DNA of 64,000 bases from Thiocapsa roseopersicina (GCF_900106925.1 NZ_FNNZ01000012.1:62001-126000), one strand, 5' to 3'. Shown: positions 1-9,484, numbered from the stretch's first letter. The notes: generated by a model from the sequence alone, not told the origin. A program made the numbers and translations.

Positions 1-177
1 TACATGCCCGGACAACATCTGCCGATCTACGCCCCCGAGCGTTTGTTGGAGACCATGCCCGACGATGTGTTGATCCTGCCGTGGAATTTCGCCGACGAGA
101 TCCTGGAGCAGCAGGCCGCGTACCGCGAGCGCGGCGGTCGGTTCATCGTTCCGATTCCCGAGCCTAAGGTGCTGTAG
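1..177 (+). CDS. C-terminus of a class I SAM-dependent C-methyltransferase (partial)
   Basis: The frame is open from the first base of the window to the TAG at 175-177, giving 58 residues with no start. The sequence contains a PWNFADEI segment followed by a [10 protein letters not shown]-type ending. That is the typical tail of the Methyltransf_14 domain found in deoxysugar C-methyltransferases of the NovU/TylCIII type. It lies only 3 bases before the next methyltransferase gene in the same direction, so the two are probably one transcription unit. The family call rests on a short tail and on the two complete paralogues downstream. Substrate is unknown; a nucleotide-sugar role is inferred. 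Confidence 0.7.
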   Translation, partial: YMPGQHLPIYAPERLLETMPDDVLILPWNFADEILEQQAAYRERGGRFIVPIPEPKVL

Positions 178-180
178 CCT

Positions 181-1362
181 ATGAAACAGACACACCGATG
201 CCCGAGCTGTAATGTCGGGGAGATGGAGATCTTCTACGAGGTCGACGCCGTTCCATCGAACAGCTGTATCTTGCTCGGCTCCCGAGAAGAGGCGACCGAG
301 TATCCGCGCGGGGATATCCGACTCGGATTTTGTCCCGAATGCGGCTTTATCTCCAATGTCGCGTTCGATCCGAAACTGACGGAGTATTCCGGTCGCTACG
401 AGGAGACGCAAGGGTTCTCCGGAACCTTCAACGCCTTCCATCGCGCTTTGGCGGAACGGCTCATCGAGAAGTACGATCTGCGGGGCAAGGAAGTGCTTGA
501 GATCGGGTGCGGCAAAGGCGAGTTCATCGCGTTGCTGAGCCAACTCGGGGGTAATCGCGGGATTGGATTCGACCCGGGGTATCGGGAGGACCGAGAGATC
601 CTGATCCAGGAGGGGCAGGTGACCTTCATCAAGGATTTCTACTCGGAAAAGTACGCCGAGCATCAGGCTGATTTCGTCTGCTGCAAGATGACCCTCGAGC
701 ACATCCCACGGACCCATGACTTTATGGCGACCGTGCGGCGAGCGATCGGAGACAAGTCCGATACGATCGTGTTTTTCCAGATCCCGGAGGTCATCCGGAT
801 CCTGCGCGATTGTGCGTTCGAAGACATCTACTACGAACATTGCTCCTACTTTAGCCCCGGGTCTCTGGCCCGCCTCTTCAGGCAGAACGGGTTCGACGTG
901 CTCGATGTCGATACCGAGTATGGGGATCAATACCTGACGATAGAAGCGCGACCCGCGACCGGGGACGTCACCGCGCCTTTGCCGCGCGAGGATGATCTGG
1001 ACCTTCTCAAGGATTATGTCGCGTCGTTTCCGCAGCGCTGCGATGCGAAGCTGCAGATGTGGCGAGATCGCTTCGCGGAATGGCGCGCTAAGGGGTTGAA
1101 AACGGTGCTCTGGGGGTCAGGCTCCAAGGGTGTTTCCTTCTTGAGATCGATCGATACCGCCGGGCAAATCGAGTACGTGGTCGACATCAATCCCTACCGG
1201 CAGGGCTACTTCATGTCCGGCACCGGACAGGAGATTGTCGCGCCGGCGTTTCTTCGGAATTACCGACCGGATGTCGTAGTGATCATGAACGAGATCTATC
1301 AGGACGAGATTACCCGCGACCTGAACGCGCTCGGGCTCGCACCGCATGTCGTCGCCGTATAG
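181..1362 (+). CDS. Class I SAM-dependent C-methyltransferase with N-terminal zinc-binding domain
   Basis: The 393-residue protein has the three-part layout of deoxysugar C-methyltransferases. An N-terminal zinc-binding domain carries CPSC at residues 7-10 and CPEC at 51-54. A Rossmann-type SAM domain has the glycine-rich motif EIGCGKGEF near residue 107. A C-terminal Methyltransf_14 domain has its own GSGSKG loop near 312 and a VVDINP strand. The family usually methylates a carbon of a dTDP-linked sugar, but this substrate cannot be read from sequence. The ATG follows the preceding stop by 3 bases. A close paralogue follows 36 bases downstream. Together with the nearby glycosyltransferases, the context suggests surface polysaccharide biosynthesis. 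Confidence 0.85.
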   Translation: MKQTHRCPSCNVGEMEIFYEVDAVPSNSCILLGSREEATEYPRGDIRLGFCPECGFISNVAFDPKLTEYSGRYEETQGFSGTFNAFHRALAERLIEKYDLRGKEVLEIGCGKGEFIALLSQLGGNRGIGFDPGYREDREILIQEGQVTFIKDFYSEKYAEHQADFVCCKMTLEHIPRTHDFMATVRRAIGDKSDTIVFFQIPEVIRILRDCAFEDIYYEHCSYFSPGSLARLFRQNGFDVLDVDTEYGDQYLTIEARPATGDVTAPLPREDDLDLLKDYVASFPQRCDAKLQMWRDRFAEWRAKGLKTVLWGSGSKGVSFLRSIDTAGQIEYVVDINPYRQGYFMSGTGQEIVAPAFLRNYRPDVVVIMNEIYQDEITRDLNALGLAPHVVAV

Positions 1363-1398
1363 GGTCCAGACGCCCTGTTCAGCCCGAGAGGTCATTGA

Positions 1399-2601
1399 AT
1401 GAACGAGCGTGCTCAAGCAGAAGCCGCCTTGACGGAGTGTCCGGTTTGCGGTTCGTCGGCTCTGACGGGCTGTCTTCGCATCGAGGCGATGCCGACCTAC
1501 TGCAACGTGCTCTGGTCGAGCGCCGGCGAGGCGCGTGAGGCCTCGCGCGGGGACATCGATCTCGCATTTTGCCGGGATTGCGGGCACGTTTTCAATCGTG
1601 TCTTCGATCCGGGCTTGATGGACTATTCGGAAGGTTACGAGAACTCGCTCCATTTCTCGCCGAAGTTCAATGCGTATGCGACGGCGTTGGCGAATCGTCT
1701 CGTCGAACGATACGACATCCGCGGAAAGGATGTCATCGAGCTCGGCTGCGGCAAGGGGGATTTTCTGGCGATGATCTGCGCTGCCGGCGACAATCGCGGC
1801 ACGGGCTTCGACAAGAGCTTCGAATCGGGGCGAGAAGGCGCCGCGGCGCATCCGGGTCTCACCTTCGTGCAGGACTATTATTCGAAGGCCTACGCCGATC
1901 GGCCGGCGGATCTCGTCGTCTGCAGGCATGTCCTCGAGCACATTCAATATCCGAAGGCGTTTCTCGACGCATTGCGCGAGACCCTGGATACACGCCCCGA
2001 TACGCTTGTGTATTTCGAGGTTCCGAATGCACTCTTCACGCTTCGGGATCTCGGGATTTGGGATCTCATCTACGAGCACTGCTCTTATTTCACACCGGGT
2101 TCTTTGGGTCGGGTGTTTGCGGACAGCGGGTTTCGGGTCGTGGAGCAGAACGATGCCTTCGAAGGACAGTTCCTCTCGATCGAAGCCTTGCCGGCGCGAT
2201 CGGGGGAGAGCGGGCTTCTTCCGGAGCCCGAGGAGCTGGCCGCCGTAACCCTGGATGTCGATGCGTTCGCCGAGAGTTATCGGGCGAAGGTTGTCGAATG
2301 GCAGTCGCGGCTTCGGCTGGCGAAAGATGCAGGCAAGAAAACGGTGGTTTGGGGCGCCGGTTCGAAGGGTGTGACCTTCCTGAATATCGTGCGGGAGTCT
2401 GCGGCCATTGACTATATTGTCGACCTCAATCCTCATAAGCACGGAAAGTACGTTCCCGGAACGGGCCAGCAGGTCGTGTCTGCGGATTTTCTCGTGAGCT
2501 ATCGACCTGATCAGATCATCGTGATGAACGAGGTCTATCTCGACGAGATCAAGAACCTCTTGAGTGAATCGGGCGTTGAGTCGGACGTTCGCGCAGTCTG
2601 A
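1399..2601 (+). CDS. Second tandem C-methyltransferase paralogue
   Basis: This 400-residue protein is a paralogue of the gene just upstream and is nearly the same length. It has CPVC and CRDC zinc ligands at the N-terminus, the SAM motif ELGCGKGDF, and a C-terminal GAGSKG loop followed by a YIVDLNPHKHG strand. The ATG at 1399 has a GAGAG ribosome-binding site about 9 bases upstream. Three adjacent family members, counting the truncated one at the window start, point to local duplication followed by divergence, perhaps towards different sugar intermediates. Exact reactions are not inferable. Confidence 0.85.
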   Translation: MNERAQAEAALTECPVCGSSALTGCLRIEAMPTYCNVLWSSAGEAREASRGDIDLAFCRDCGHVFNRVFDPGLMDYSEGYENSLHFSPKFNAYATALANRLVERYDIRGKDVIELGCGKGDFLAMICAAGDNRGTGFDKSFESGREGAAAHPGLTFVQDYYSKAYADRPADLVVCRHVLEHIQYPKAFLDALRETLDTRPDTLVYFEVPNALFTLRDLGIWDLIYEHCSYFTPGSLGRVFADSGFRVVEQNDAFEGQFLSIEALPARSGESGLLPEPEELAAVTLDVDAFAESYRAKVVEWQSRLRLAKDAGKKTVVWGAGSKGVTFLNIVRESAAIDYIVDLNPHKHGKYVPGTGQQVVSADFLVSYRPDQIIVMNEVYLDEIKNLLSESGVESDVRAV

Positions 2602-2663
2602 AGGGCGAGGATGGCGCACTGACATGATGAATCGGGCGCAAAACCTAATCGAGAGATGGGCGC

Positions 2664-3890
2664 ATGACTCAGGCCAAGGCTGACTTTCTCGTCATCGGTG
2701 GAGGTATCATCGGAGTCACCTTGGCCTTGGAGGCCAAGCGGCGTTTTCCCGATGCGGCTGTTGCCCTCATCGAGAAGGAAGACGCGTTCGGCGAGCATGC
2801 CAGCGGTCGAAACAGCGGCGTCCTTCACGCCGGCTTCTACTACGGTGCGGATAGCCTTAAGGCGCGCTTCACGCGGGAAGGGAATCGGCGACTGACCGAA
2901 TATTGTCTCGAGCGGGATCTGCCGATCAATCGCTGCGGGAAGCTGGTGGTGACGAAAGGCCCGGACGAGCTTGCGTCTCTCGACGAGCTGTTGCGGCGCG
3001 GCCGGATCAATGGCGTCGATGTTCAGGAGGTTTCGTCTGAGGATGCCCGCGAGATCGAGCCGCGCGCAAAGACCTGCGAACGCGCCCTCTATTCGCCATC
3101 GACCGCATCGGTCGATCCGCGACGTGTACTCGATGCATTGCTCGACGATGCGCGAACGTGCGGCATTGGTCTTTTCCCCTCGACGGCCTACCTTGGCCCC
3201 CGTGATGGCGGCGTTCGGACCTCGCGCGGCGACTGGTCGGTCGGATACATCATCAATGCCGCAGGACTCTATGCGGATCGCGTCGCCAAGGATTTCGGGT
3301 TCGCGCAAACCTATGCCATCATTCCGTTCAAAGGGCTGTATCTCTACAGTGACGAGCCCGTCGGCGCACTAAAGACCAACATTTATCCGGTTCCCGACCT
3401 GCGCAACCCTTTCCTGGGTGTTCATTTCACCTTGACGGCGTCCGGGAAGATGAAGATCGGCCCGACGGCGATTCCCGCCTTTTGGCGAGAACACTATCAC
3501 GGACTCAAGAACTTTAATCTTCGTGAGCTGGGGGAGGTTCTGCTGCAAGAGGCAGGCTTGCTCCTCCGCGACGACTTCGGGTTTCGGGGCCTGGCGGTCG
3601 AGGAATTGTCCAAATACTTCAAACGACGCATGGTGCGTCTTGCCGGCGAAATGGCGAGCGGGGTCGAGCCCAAGCACTACCGCACGTGGGGTGCACCGGG
3701 GATCCGTGCTCAACTCTTCGATACGCGCGAACGAAAGCTCGAGATGGATTTCCGCTTCGAGGGCGATGATCGTTCGTTTCACGTCCTGAATGCCGTATCG
3801 CCTGCCTTTACTTGCTCGATGCCCTTTGCGGAATATCTGTTCGACCAAATCGTCGCGATGACGGGCGCGTCTGCTTCAAGATTGCGATGA
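2664..3890 (+). CDS. lhgO: L-2-hydroxyglutarate oxidase-like FAD-dependent oxidoreductase
   Basis: The 408-residue DAO-fold flavoprotein begins with the dinucleotide-binding motif GGGIIG at about residues 11-16. It then has a HASGRNSGVLHAGFYY segment characteristic of L-2-hydroxyglutarate dehydrogenases/oxidases (LhgO, formerly YgaF). LhgO oxidises L-2-hydroxyglutarate to 2-oxoglutarate and feeds electrons to the membrane quinone pool. The ATG is preceded by GAGAGATGGG. The last 83 bases overlap the convergent glycosyltransferase gene. Its position after methyltransferases and before glycosyltransferases is unusual for a metabolite-repair enzyme, so a related hydroxy-acid or sugar-acid substrate is possible. 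Confidence 0.75.
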   Translation: MTQAKADFLVIGGGIIGVTLALEAKRRFPDAAVALIEKEDAFGEHASGRNSGVLHAGFYYGADSLKARFTREGNRRLTEYCLERDLPINRCGKLVVTKGPDELASLDELLRRGRINGVDVQEVSSEDAREIEPRAKTCERALYSPSTASVDPRRVLDALLDDARTCGIGLFPSTAYLGPRDGGVRTSRGDWSVGYIINAAGLYADRVAKDFGFAQTYAIIPFKGLYLYSDEPVGALKTNIYPVPDLRNPFLGVHFTLTASGKMKIGPTAIPAFWREHYHGLKNFNLRELGEVLLQEAGLLLRDDFGFRGLAVEELSKYFKRRMVRLAGEMASGVEPKHYRTWGAPGIRAQLFDTRERKLEMDFRFEGDDRSFHVLNAVSPAFTCSMPFAEYLFDQIVAMTGASASRLR

Positions 3891-4950
3891 TCTCCTCAGC
3901 CGCTTCGGCCGCCCCGGTGGGCGCTCGCGGGGGTGCCTGCGGCTTGATCAGAAGATCGGTTACCGCATCGACGAGTGTGCCCCGTCTTAGATCGGTTGGA
4001 TTCAAGCGTGCACAGACACCATAGCGCCGAAGCCACCCGATGATATCGTCCGCTTCCGGCCAGTTCGCGCGCTCGACGTACAGCACGGGGATGCCATGGC
4101 ACATGGCTTCGACGAAACTGCCGTAGCCTGGTTTGGCGATCAGCAGATCGCTGCTGGCCAAGGCGTCGATGAAGGGAATCCCCAGATCCTCGAAAGCGAC
4201 CGTCTGCGGGTGGCGCGACTCCCAAGACGCAGGGACGATCAGGCGTAAACCTTCAAGCGCCGGCCAGTCCTCGATTGGAGGCCGAAAATCCATCCCGCCG
4301 AGCGAGACCATTACCAGTCGCTCGCCCGACCCTAGCCCGATCTGCCTCTCGACGACGGATCGGCAATTTCGACCGACCTGTGCGATCGGTCCGATCGCCT
4401 TCGTGTTGCCGAGATGGGGCATCGCCATGCTCGGCTCGGGTCGGAGGAAACAAACGGCGCTCTCGTAGGCGGTCTGCATTTCTTCCAGGATCCGCGCGGC
4501 CGGTTCGCCACGCGAGGCGAAGTAGTGTGCAAATATTCCGGCCCAATCGAGCGAGCACATGGCGACGGCGGGAATCTCGGCTAGGCGCGCGGCGGCCAGC
4601 GGGAGATAGGGTACGTTCACGAGCACCAGATCCGGGCGGAGTTGCTCCAAGCGTCGGGCTTCGGCTCGAACCTTTTCCGTCCAGGTTTCATGGAATGCCC
4701 GGTACGCGATCCAACTGCCGGGGATATCCACTTCAAGCGCATTCGATTGGCGCATACCGACATCGTTCTCGTTGTGGATCAAGGTGTGGTTCAGGTGGAA
4801 ACGCTCGGCGATTTTGAATGCCGGCGCAGCGGTCAGAATCGTGAGCTTCACGTCCGGGAGGCGCGGGGCGAGCGCATCGACAACGGGGGCCGTTTGACCG
4901 ATGTGACCGAACCCGTGGGCCGACAAATAGATTGCGAGATGATATGCCAA
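3808..4950 (-). CDS. GT-B glycosyltransferase, MurG/GT28-like
   Basis: With a TTG start at 4950, which has AGGAG seven bases upstream, the protein is 380 residues and begins LAYHLAIYLSAHGFGH. That places the conserved SAHGFGH nucleotide-sugar-transferase N-terminus correctly. The open frame extends further upstream to 5133, but the extra segment is arginine-rich and lacks family resemblance. The C-terminal half has the GT-B donor-site pattern LLIAKPGYGSFVEAMCHGIPVL, typical of MurG-like and UGT enzymes. The tail overlaps the convergent lhgO-like gene by 83 bases. The product is probably cytoplasmic and acts in surface glycan assembly; donor and acceptor are unknown. Confidence 0.75.
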   Translation of the reverse strand: MAYHLAIYLSAHGFGHIGQTAPVVDALAPRLPDVKLTILTAAPAFKIAERFHLNHTLIHNENDVGMRQSNALEVDIPGSWIAYRAFHETWTEKVRAEARRLEQLRPDLVLVNVPYLPLAAARLAEIPAVAMCSLDWAGIFAHYFASRGEPAARILEEMQTAYESAVCFLRPEPSMAMPHLGNTKAIGPIAQVGRNCRSVVERQIGLGSGERLVMVSLGGMDFRPPIEDWPALEGLRLIVPASWESRHPQTVAFEDLGIPFIDALASSDLLIAKPGYGSFVEAMCHGIPVLYVERANWPEADDIIGWLRRYGVCARLNPTDLRRGTLVDAVTDLLIKPQAPPRAPTGAAEAAEEIIAILKQTRPSSRRFGRTDIPQRASSK

Positions 4951-5374
4951 CTGAAGACTCCTGAATGATCTGTGGGTTAGCGCGGTGTCCGCCTGTCGGA
5001 TGAGAGGTGCGTTCGAACCCCGGATAGGCGTGATCGCTTGACGGCCGGTATCAGGATCCGGAACATGAACCTCGCGAAAGGGTCGGCATGCCCTGAAAAT
5101 GGACTTGATGGCGTAGAGGGGACCTTGGATCAAGCCCTAAAAAAGGTGTGCCTTTTCCGTGCTGGCCAGTATTCGAGGGTTTTGAGCATCGAAGCTGGAT
5201 GGACGGAAATGTAGATGTCCTGAATAGCCAGCGGCCTGTTGCTGGCGGGACCTGCCCTTGAGCTGCGCTCGTTGGACGACGAGAAACCTGTTCCGTGCTT
5301 TCGCCTCGGTCGAGGCGAATTCGACGCCCCACTATTTCGAGCAACCATCCAGCCCTCTTGGAGATCCTCAAATC

Positions 5375-7423
5375 ATGTTGAAACGTACTCGACACCGACG
5401 GTTTGCCGTCCCGGTCGTTCTGCTCTTGCTGCTCGCACTCGTTGGCCTTCCGGCGGCGTATGCACAAACGACCGACAGCGACGGCGACGGAATTCCGGAT
5501 GCGGACGACAACTGCGTCTACACTCCCAACCCGGGCCAGGCAGATTCAAACGGAAACGGTTTCGGCGACGCCTGTGATCAGCCCTCGAGCGCCTATTGGC
5601 CACTCGGCGACGGCAGCGGCACAACGGCGTCGGATCAGGCCGACACCAATGCACTGACTCTCAGAGGCGGTGCCGCATGGGCAGCTCCGCAGGGCGATTT
5701 CGCCGGTGCACTGCAACTTTCCGGATCCGGTGCGTTCGCCGATCGGGCGAACAACGTACTGAGCAGCGGCATTCCGGCACGGAGCTCAAGTGGCCCCCAG
5801 CAGTTTACCCTGATGGCTTGGATTCGACCCGATAACCTATCCGTTCGCAACCCGATCCTGTCCAAGCAGGGTACCTCGGTTTCCGGCAATCGCCGAGGGT
5901 TCATGTTGAGCGCAGGGACCGATGAAGGGACCAAAAAGCTTTACTTCGAAGTCTTCAGGGGTGACGGCAGCGGTGAGGGTACCGCGGTCGAATCCAACGT
6001 ACAGCTGGTTGCGGGTCAGTGGCAGCATGTTGCCGTCACGTATGATTACGTGGGGAACGGTACGTCCAAGATCGTGCTTTACATCGACGGCGAGGTGGTC
6101 GGCGGTACGACCTCGGCGGTCGGACCCGTTCAGGGCAATCCACAGCCGTTGGATCTCGGCCGTTATTTCTGGAACCGGACTTATCAACGGTATTTCGGCG
6201 GTCTGATCAACGAGGCTCGGATTCTTCCGGTTGTGCTCGATGCTGTCGGGATCAGGAACTTCAAGGCGGGCCCGTCCATCGGCGACGGAGGTGGCAACAC
6301 CGGAAATGTGCCGCCGATCGCTTCCTTCACCGCGAGTCCAACCAGCGGAGCAGCGCCTCTGACGGTGAATCTCGACGCGACGGCTTCGCGCGATCCCGAC
6401 GGCCAGATTACGGGCCGCAGATGGGATTTCGGCGACGGTAGTCCGTTTGAGTGGGGCCGTACCAAGAGCCATGTCTACAGCGACGTCGGAACCTATGTGG
6501 TAACGCTTCGGATTACGGATGATGACGGCGCGTTCACCGATACGACCCAAACGATCGTGGTCGGTTCCGGGGGTTCGGTCAATCAGCCTCCCACCGCATC
6601 CTTTACGGCGAATCCGACGAGCGGCTCCGCACCTCTGGCTGTGAGCTTCAACTCTTCGGCGTCGTCGGACGTCGACGGGACGATCGTGAGTCGGTCATGG
6701 TCCTTCGGGGATGGCGGTACAAGCACCGCAGTCTCGCCCAGCTATTCCTACACGACGACGGGCAATTACACGGCGACCCTGACGGTGACCGACGACGACG
6801 GAGCGAAAGCGACCGCATCCAAGGTCATCACTGTCGGATCGACGCCTCCTCCCGGAGGCGTTGGTAAGGAGATCAAAGTCTTTGACTGGAATTGGCCGGT
6901 CATCGAGGCCGACAGAGGTTTTCCGAAGGTCGAGGCGGTCGCGAAGCCCAGCAGTCGGATCTTCGAGATGCTCGCCGGCTCCAACGGCGACTGGACATCG
7001 CCGGTCGACTACGCGAATGGCACCCTGCATATGCGGGTACAGGTCAAGAGCCAACCCGTTTCACAACCCATGCAGATTCAGTTCTGCGTATGGCAGTGGG
7101 AAACTCCGACCTCCGGATGGTCGACTTCCCGGGAGACCTGTACGCCGACAGCGAATGTTCAGGGTGTGGCCGGAAATCAGGTCACCTGGTCTGCTACGAT
7201 TCCGAATATGTGGAAGAAAGACGGGAAGCCGATTGTGTGGAAGAATCCACGGACACGTTACGGTATCGCGATCAAGAACAAGAACGGAGTGCCGGTGACC
7301 GATTACAACGGATTCGTGTTGTGGGCAGGCGAGGATCCGAAGAAGTGGTATCCGCTCGATGCGCGCTTCACCGTAGTTGCGGTTCCGAAGGGTGCGACCT
7401 TTAGTGGGTGGTCGAACTACTGA
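5375..7423 (+). CDS. Exported TSP3/LamG/PKD-repeat surface protein
   Basis: The ATG at 5375 follows a GGAG site and opens a 682-residue protein with a clear signal peptide (basic start, leucine-rich core, cleavage near AYAQT). The order after that is a thrombospondin type 3 calcium-binding repeat (DSDGDGIPDADDNC), a LamG/concanavalin-like beta-sandwich around residues 60-300, two PKD domains (each with a WDFGDG or WSFGDG core) around 310-490, and an unrecognised C-terminal domain of about 190 residues. PKD, LamG and TSP3 modules are typical of secreted adhesins and carbohydrate-binding proteins. The open frame reaches back to 5258, but only the 5375 start gives a signal peptide. A strong terminator follows. 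Confidence 0.85.
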   Translation: MLKRTRHRRFAVPVVLLLLLALVGLPAAYAQTTDSDGDGIPDADDNCVYTPNPGQADSNGNGFGDACDQPSSAYWPLGDGSGTTASDQADTNALTLRGGAAWAAPQGDFAGALQLSGSGAFADRANNVLSSGIPARSSSGPQQFTLMAWIRPDNLSVRNPILSKQGTSVSGNRRGFMLSAGTDEGTKKLYFEVFRGDGSGEGTAVESNVQLVAGQWQHVAVTYDYVGNGTSKIVLYIDGEVVGGTTSAVGPVQGNPQPLDLGRYFWNRTYQRYFGGLINEARILPVVLDAVGIRNFKAGPSIGDGGGNTGNVPPIASFTASPTSGAAPLTVNLDATASRDPDGQITGRRWDFGDGSPFEWGRTKSHVYSDVGTYVVTLRITDDDGAFTDTTQTIVVGSGGSVNQPPTASFTANPTSGSAPLAVSFNSSASSDVDGTIVSRSWSFGDGGTSTAVSPSYSYTTTGNYTATLTVTDDDGAKATASKVITVGSTPPPGGVGKEIKVFDWNWPVIEADRGFPKVEAVAKPSSRIFEMLAGSNGDWTSPVDYANGTLHMRVQVKSQPVSQPMQIQFCVWQWETPTSGWSTSRETCTPTANVQGVAGNQVTWSATIPNMWKKDGKPIVWKNPRTRYGIAIKNKNGVPVTDYNGFVLWAGEDPKKWYPLDARFTVVAVPKGATFSGWSNY

Positions 7424-7449
7424 CGGCTACGCCTAAGGCAGCCGGTGCA

Positions 7450-7489
7450 CGCCCACCTTGAGAAATTCTCGGGGTGGGCGTTTTTGTTT
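7450..7489 (+). terminator. Rho-independent terminator of the PKD protein gene
   Basis: An 8-bp stem (CGCCCACC at 7450-7457 and GGTGGGCG at 7473-7480) encloses a short loop. It is followed directly by TTTTTGTTT. It ends the plus-strand gene that stops at 7423. The convergent gene finishing at 7522 gets no equivalent T-run from this hairpin. Confidence 0.9.
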
Positions 7490-7521
7490 ATCCAGGCTCG
7501 GCTTGAGCGCGCAGCTTCGTG

Positions 7522-8445
7522 CTAAGCGGGACGTGATCTTGACGGGAGATGACTTGCGATGGCCTTGCGCCACTCCTTCTTGATTCGATGCCGATTTCGG
7601 TATGACCAGGCAATGAGGATGCGGTACAGCTTCAGATGCTTCCTCAAAGACAAGGGCGTCGCGCTGATCATCCACCGATACTCGGCCAGCCGTCGGCTAA
7701 AGTTGAGCGGCACGCCGGTCTGTGCGTTTCTCGCGTCGAACCAACGTGCATAGGCATCCGGGTCTTCTTTGGCATCCGGATTGGTGATGCCGTAGACGTA
7801 CATGGATTGGCCCTGGTGGCGACGGGACATGAATAGGTATTCGGGAATCTCGGCGAATCGACCGAGCATCGCAAGATGAGAGAGAAGGACGCCGTCGCCG
7901 TGCTTATAGCTGCCGATGAGCCGGGTCTTTCGCAGCTCATCGAGTCGGATCAGGCCGAAGACCTCGTAACAGGGATGTCCCGACAGGGTCTCCTTGAAGC
8001 GAACGACCGGGTCCGGGTCCGCGGTGCGAAACGGGCTGATATAGTCCTCGAGCGGCTCTCCGGCGGCATCGATAAAACGGACGCGCGGGCAGGCTAAGAC
8101 ACACGTTGCGTCTCGCTCCAGCGTCTCGACACACCTTGATAAGAAGGTCGGCGCCATCAGGTCGTCATGCGCGAGCCACTTGAAATATTGCCCGCGGGCA
8201 TCGCCGACGATCGCATTGAAATTCGGAGCAGCTCCGACATTGGTCTCGCTGCGTAGATAGCGGATCCGAGTGTCTTTTTCGCAGGCTTCGCGGCAGATCG
8301 CTGCGGTTCCATCCGTCGATGCATTGTCGCGAATGATCAATTCAAAATCGGCATAGTCCTGTCCCAGGACCGATTCGATCGCTTGGGGCAAGAAGTTCTC
8401 GCCGTTGAAGACCGGCAGGCCGATGGTGATGTTTGGTTTTTCCAT
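7522..8445 (-). CDS. Family 2 glycosyltransferase
   Basis: The protein is 307 residues from the ATG at 8445. A GT2 core starts at once: ITIGLPVFNGENFLPQAIESVLGQDY, then RDNASTDGT, then a WLAHDD metal/nucleotide-binding motif. GT-A enzymes of this type transfer a sugar from a nucleotide donor to a glycan or lipid acceptor at the inner membrane. The region upstream of 8445 lacks a clear ribosome-binding site. A TTG at 8487 with GGGAAG upstream would add 14 residues and cannot be excluded. It probably belongs to the same surface-glycan region as the upstream genes. Confidence 0.85.
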   Translation of the reverse strand: MEKPNITIGLPVFNGENFLPQAIESVLGQDYADFELIIRDNASTDGTAAICREACEKDTRIRYLRSETNVGAAPNFNAIVGDARGQYFKWLAHDDLMAPTFLSRCVETLERDATCVLACPRVRFIDAAGEPLEDYISPFRTADPDPVVRFKETLSGHPCYEVFGLIRLDELRKTRLIGSYKHGDGVLLSHLAMLGRFAEIPEYLFMSRRHQGQSMYVYGITNPDAKEDPDAYARWFDARNAQTGVPLNFSRRLAEYRWMISATPLSLRKHLKLYRILIAWSYRNRHRIKKEWRKAIASHLPSRSRPA

Positions 8446-8638
8446 AACCGATACCGAGGTAGCCTTTTGGAGAAGGCAATATGACAAGGTGTGACTTCCC
8501 GTGGCGGGGGAATCGATTTAAATCTCTTGAAACGCAATGACGCCGTCCGAGGCAAAGTATCTCGGACAGCGTCGATATCAAGTGTGCCGGCGAGGATCGA
8601 ATGTGCGCTCGAGTCGCTCGCCAATGGCTAGGAAATGG

Positions 8639-9484
8639 TTATTTTGGGGAACGCAGCTTGCGCATCCCGAATCCGCCGAGGAGTCCGCCTAGAAGCAGCA
8701 GGCCCCAAGTCGAGGCGGTCGGGATTGCTGACGCGGGCGGTGGCGGCGGATCAAGCTCGTAGGTCACGATGACCAAGCCCCCCGCGCCAATCCCCGGAGC
8801 TACGCCCGCCCCACGACCCTTGCCGCCACCGCCGCCTCCGGGGGCGGCGCCTGCGGTCCCGGCAACTCCGTCTGTACCGCCGTTCCCGCCATCACCTTCG
8901 CCATCGCCGCCGGCTCCACCTGCGCTTCCCGCCAAGCCGTCATTGCCGGGCGCACTGGTGAATGCCGAGCCGCCGCCGCCTCCGCCCGTAAAGGTGCCGT
9001 CTGGACCGTTGCCACTTCCACCCGCAAAGATGTCATCGCCCACACAGGCGTCGCCGGAACCTGCTGCGCAGCCGCCGAGGGAGCCTGGAGGCACCGTGAC
9101 CTGCCCTCCTCCAGCACAGGCGGGGGCCGTTGTGCCGATGCATCCGTCCGGCGCAGTGCCGCCGAACGATGAAGCTCCGCCCCGTGTATTAGCCGCTCCA
9201 CCCGTGCCGACGACTACATCGAAATTCGTACCGGCCGAGACAGCAAAGTCGTTGATCGCGACGAAGCCGCCACCGCCACCCCCGGCATTTGCACCGGCCG
9301 TTCCGATAGCGCGGCCCCCCGCGCCTCCGCCCCACACCTGAACGCTCACTTTGGATACCCCGGCAGGGACAGAGAAGGAGCCCGATGCGGTAAACTCCTC
9401 CGTCGCGGCCATCAAAAGCCCTGGCGTGAGAATGAAAGCAGCAACTAGGCCTCGAGACGTCAATAGCGGTGTGGCGCGCGGCAT
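8639..9484 (-). CDS. Glycine-rich exported protein with IPTL-CTERM sorting signal
   Basis: The ATG at 9484 has GGAGG eight bases upstream and gives 281 residues. A signal peptide precedes a beta-rich start and then a very long glycine-rich body (runs such as GGGGGG) resembling low-complexity surface proteins. The end has the IPTL-CTERM pattern: IPTASTWG, a hydrophobic GLLLLGGLLGGFG helix, then MRKLRS. IPTL-CTERM and PEP-CTERM tails are processed by exosortase-type transpeptidases in Gram-negative bacteria; no exosortase lies in the window. The ATPase gene just upstream on the same strand belongs to a family often found with such systems. Confidence 0.85.
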   Translation of the reverse strand: MPRATPLLTSRGLVAAFILTPGLLMAATEEFTASGSFSVPAGVSKVSVQVWGGGAGGRAIGTAGANAGGGGGGFVAINDFAVSAGTNFDVVVGTGGAANTRGGASSFGGTAPDGCIGTTAPACAGGGQVTVPPGSLGGCAAGSGDACVGDDIFAGGSGNGPDGTFTGGGGGGSAFTSAPGNDGLAGSAGGAGGDGEGDGGNGGTDGVAGTAGAAPGGGGGGKGRGAGVAPGIGAGGLVIVTYELDPPPPPASAIPTASTWGLLLLGGLLGGFGMRKLRSPK

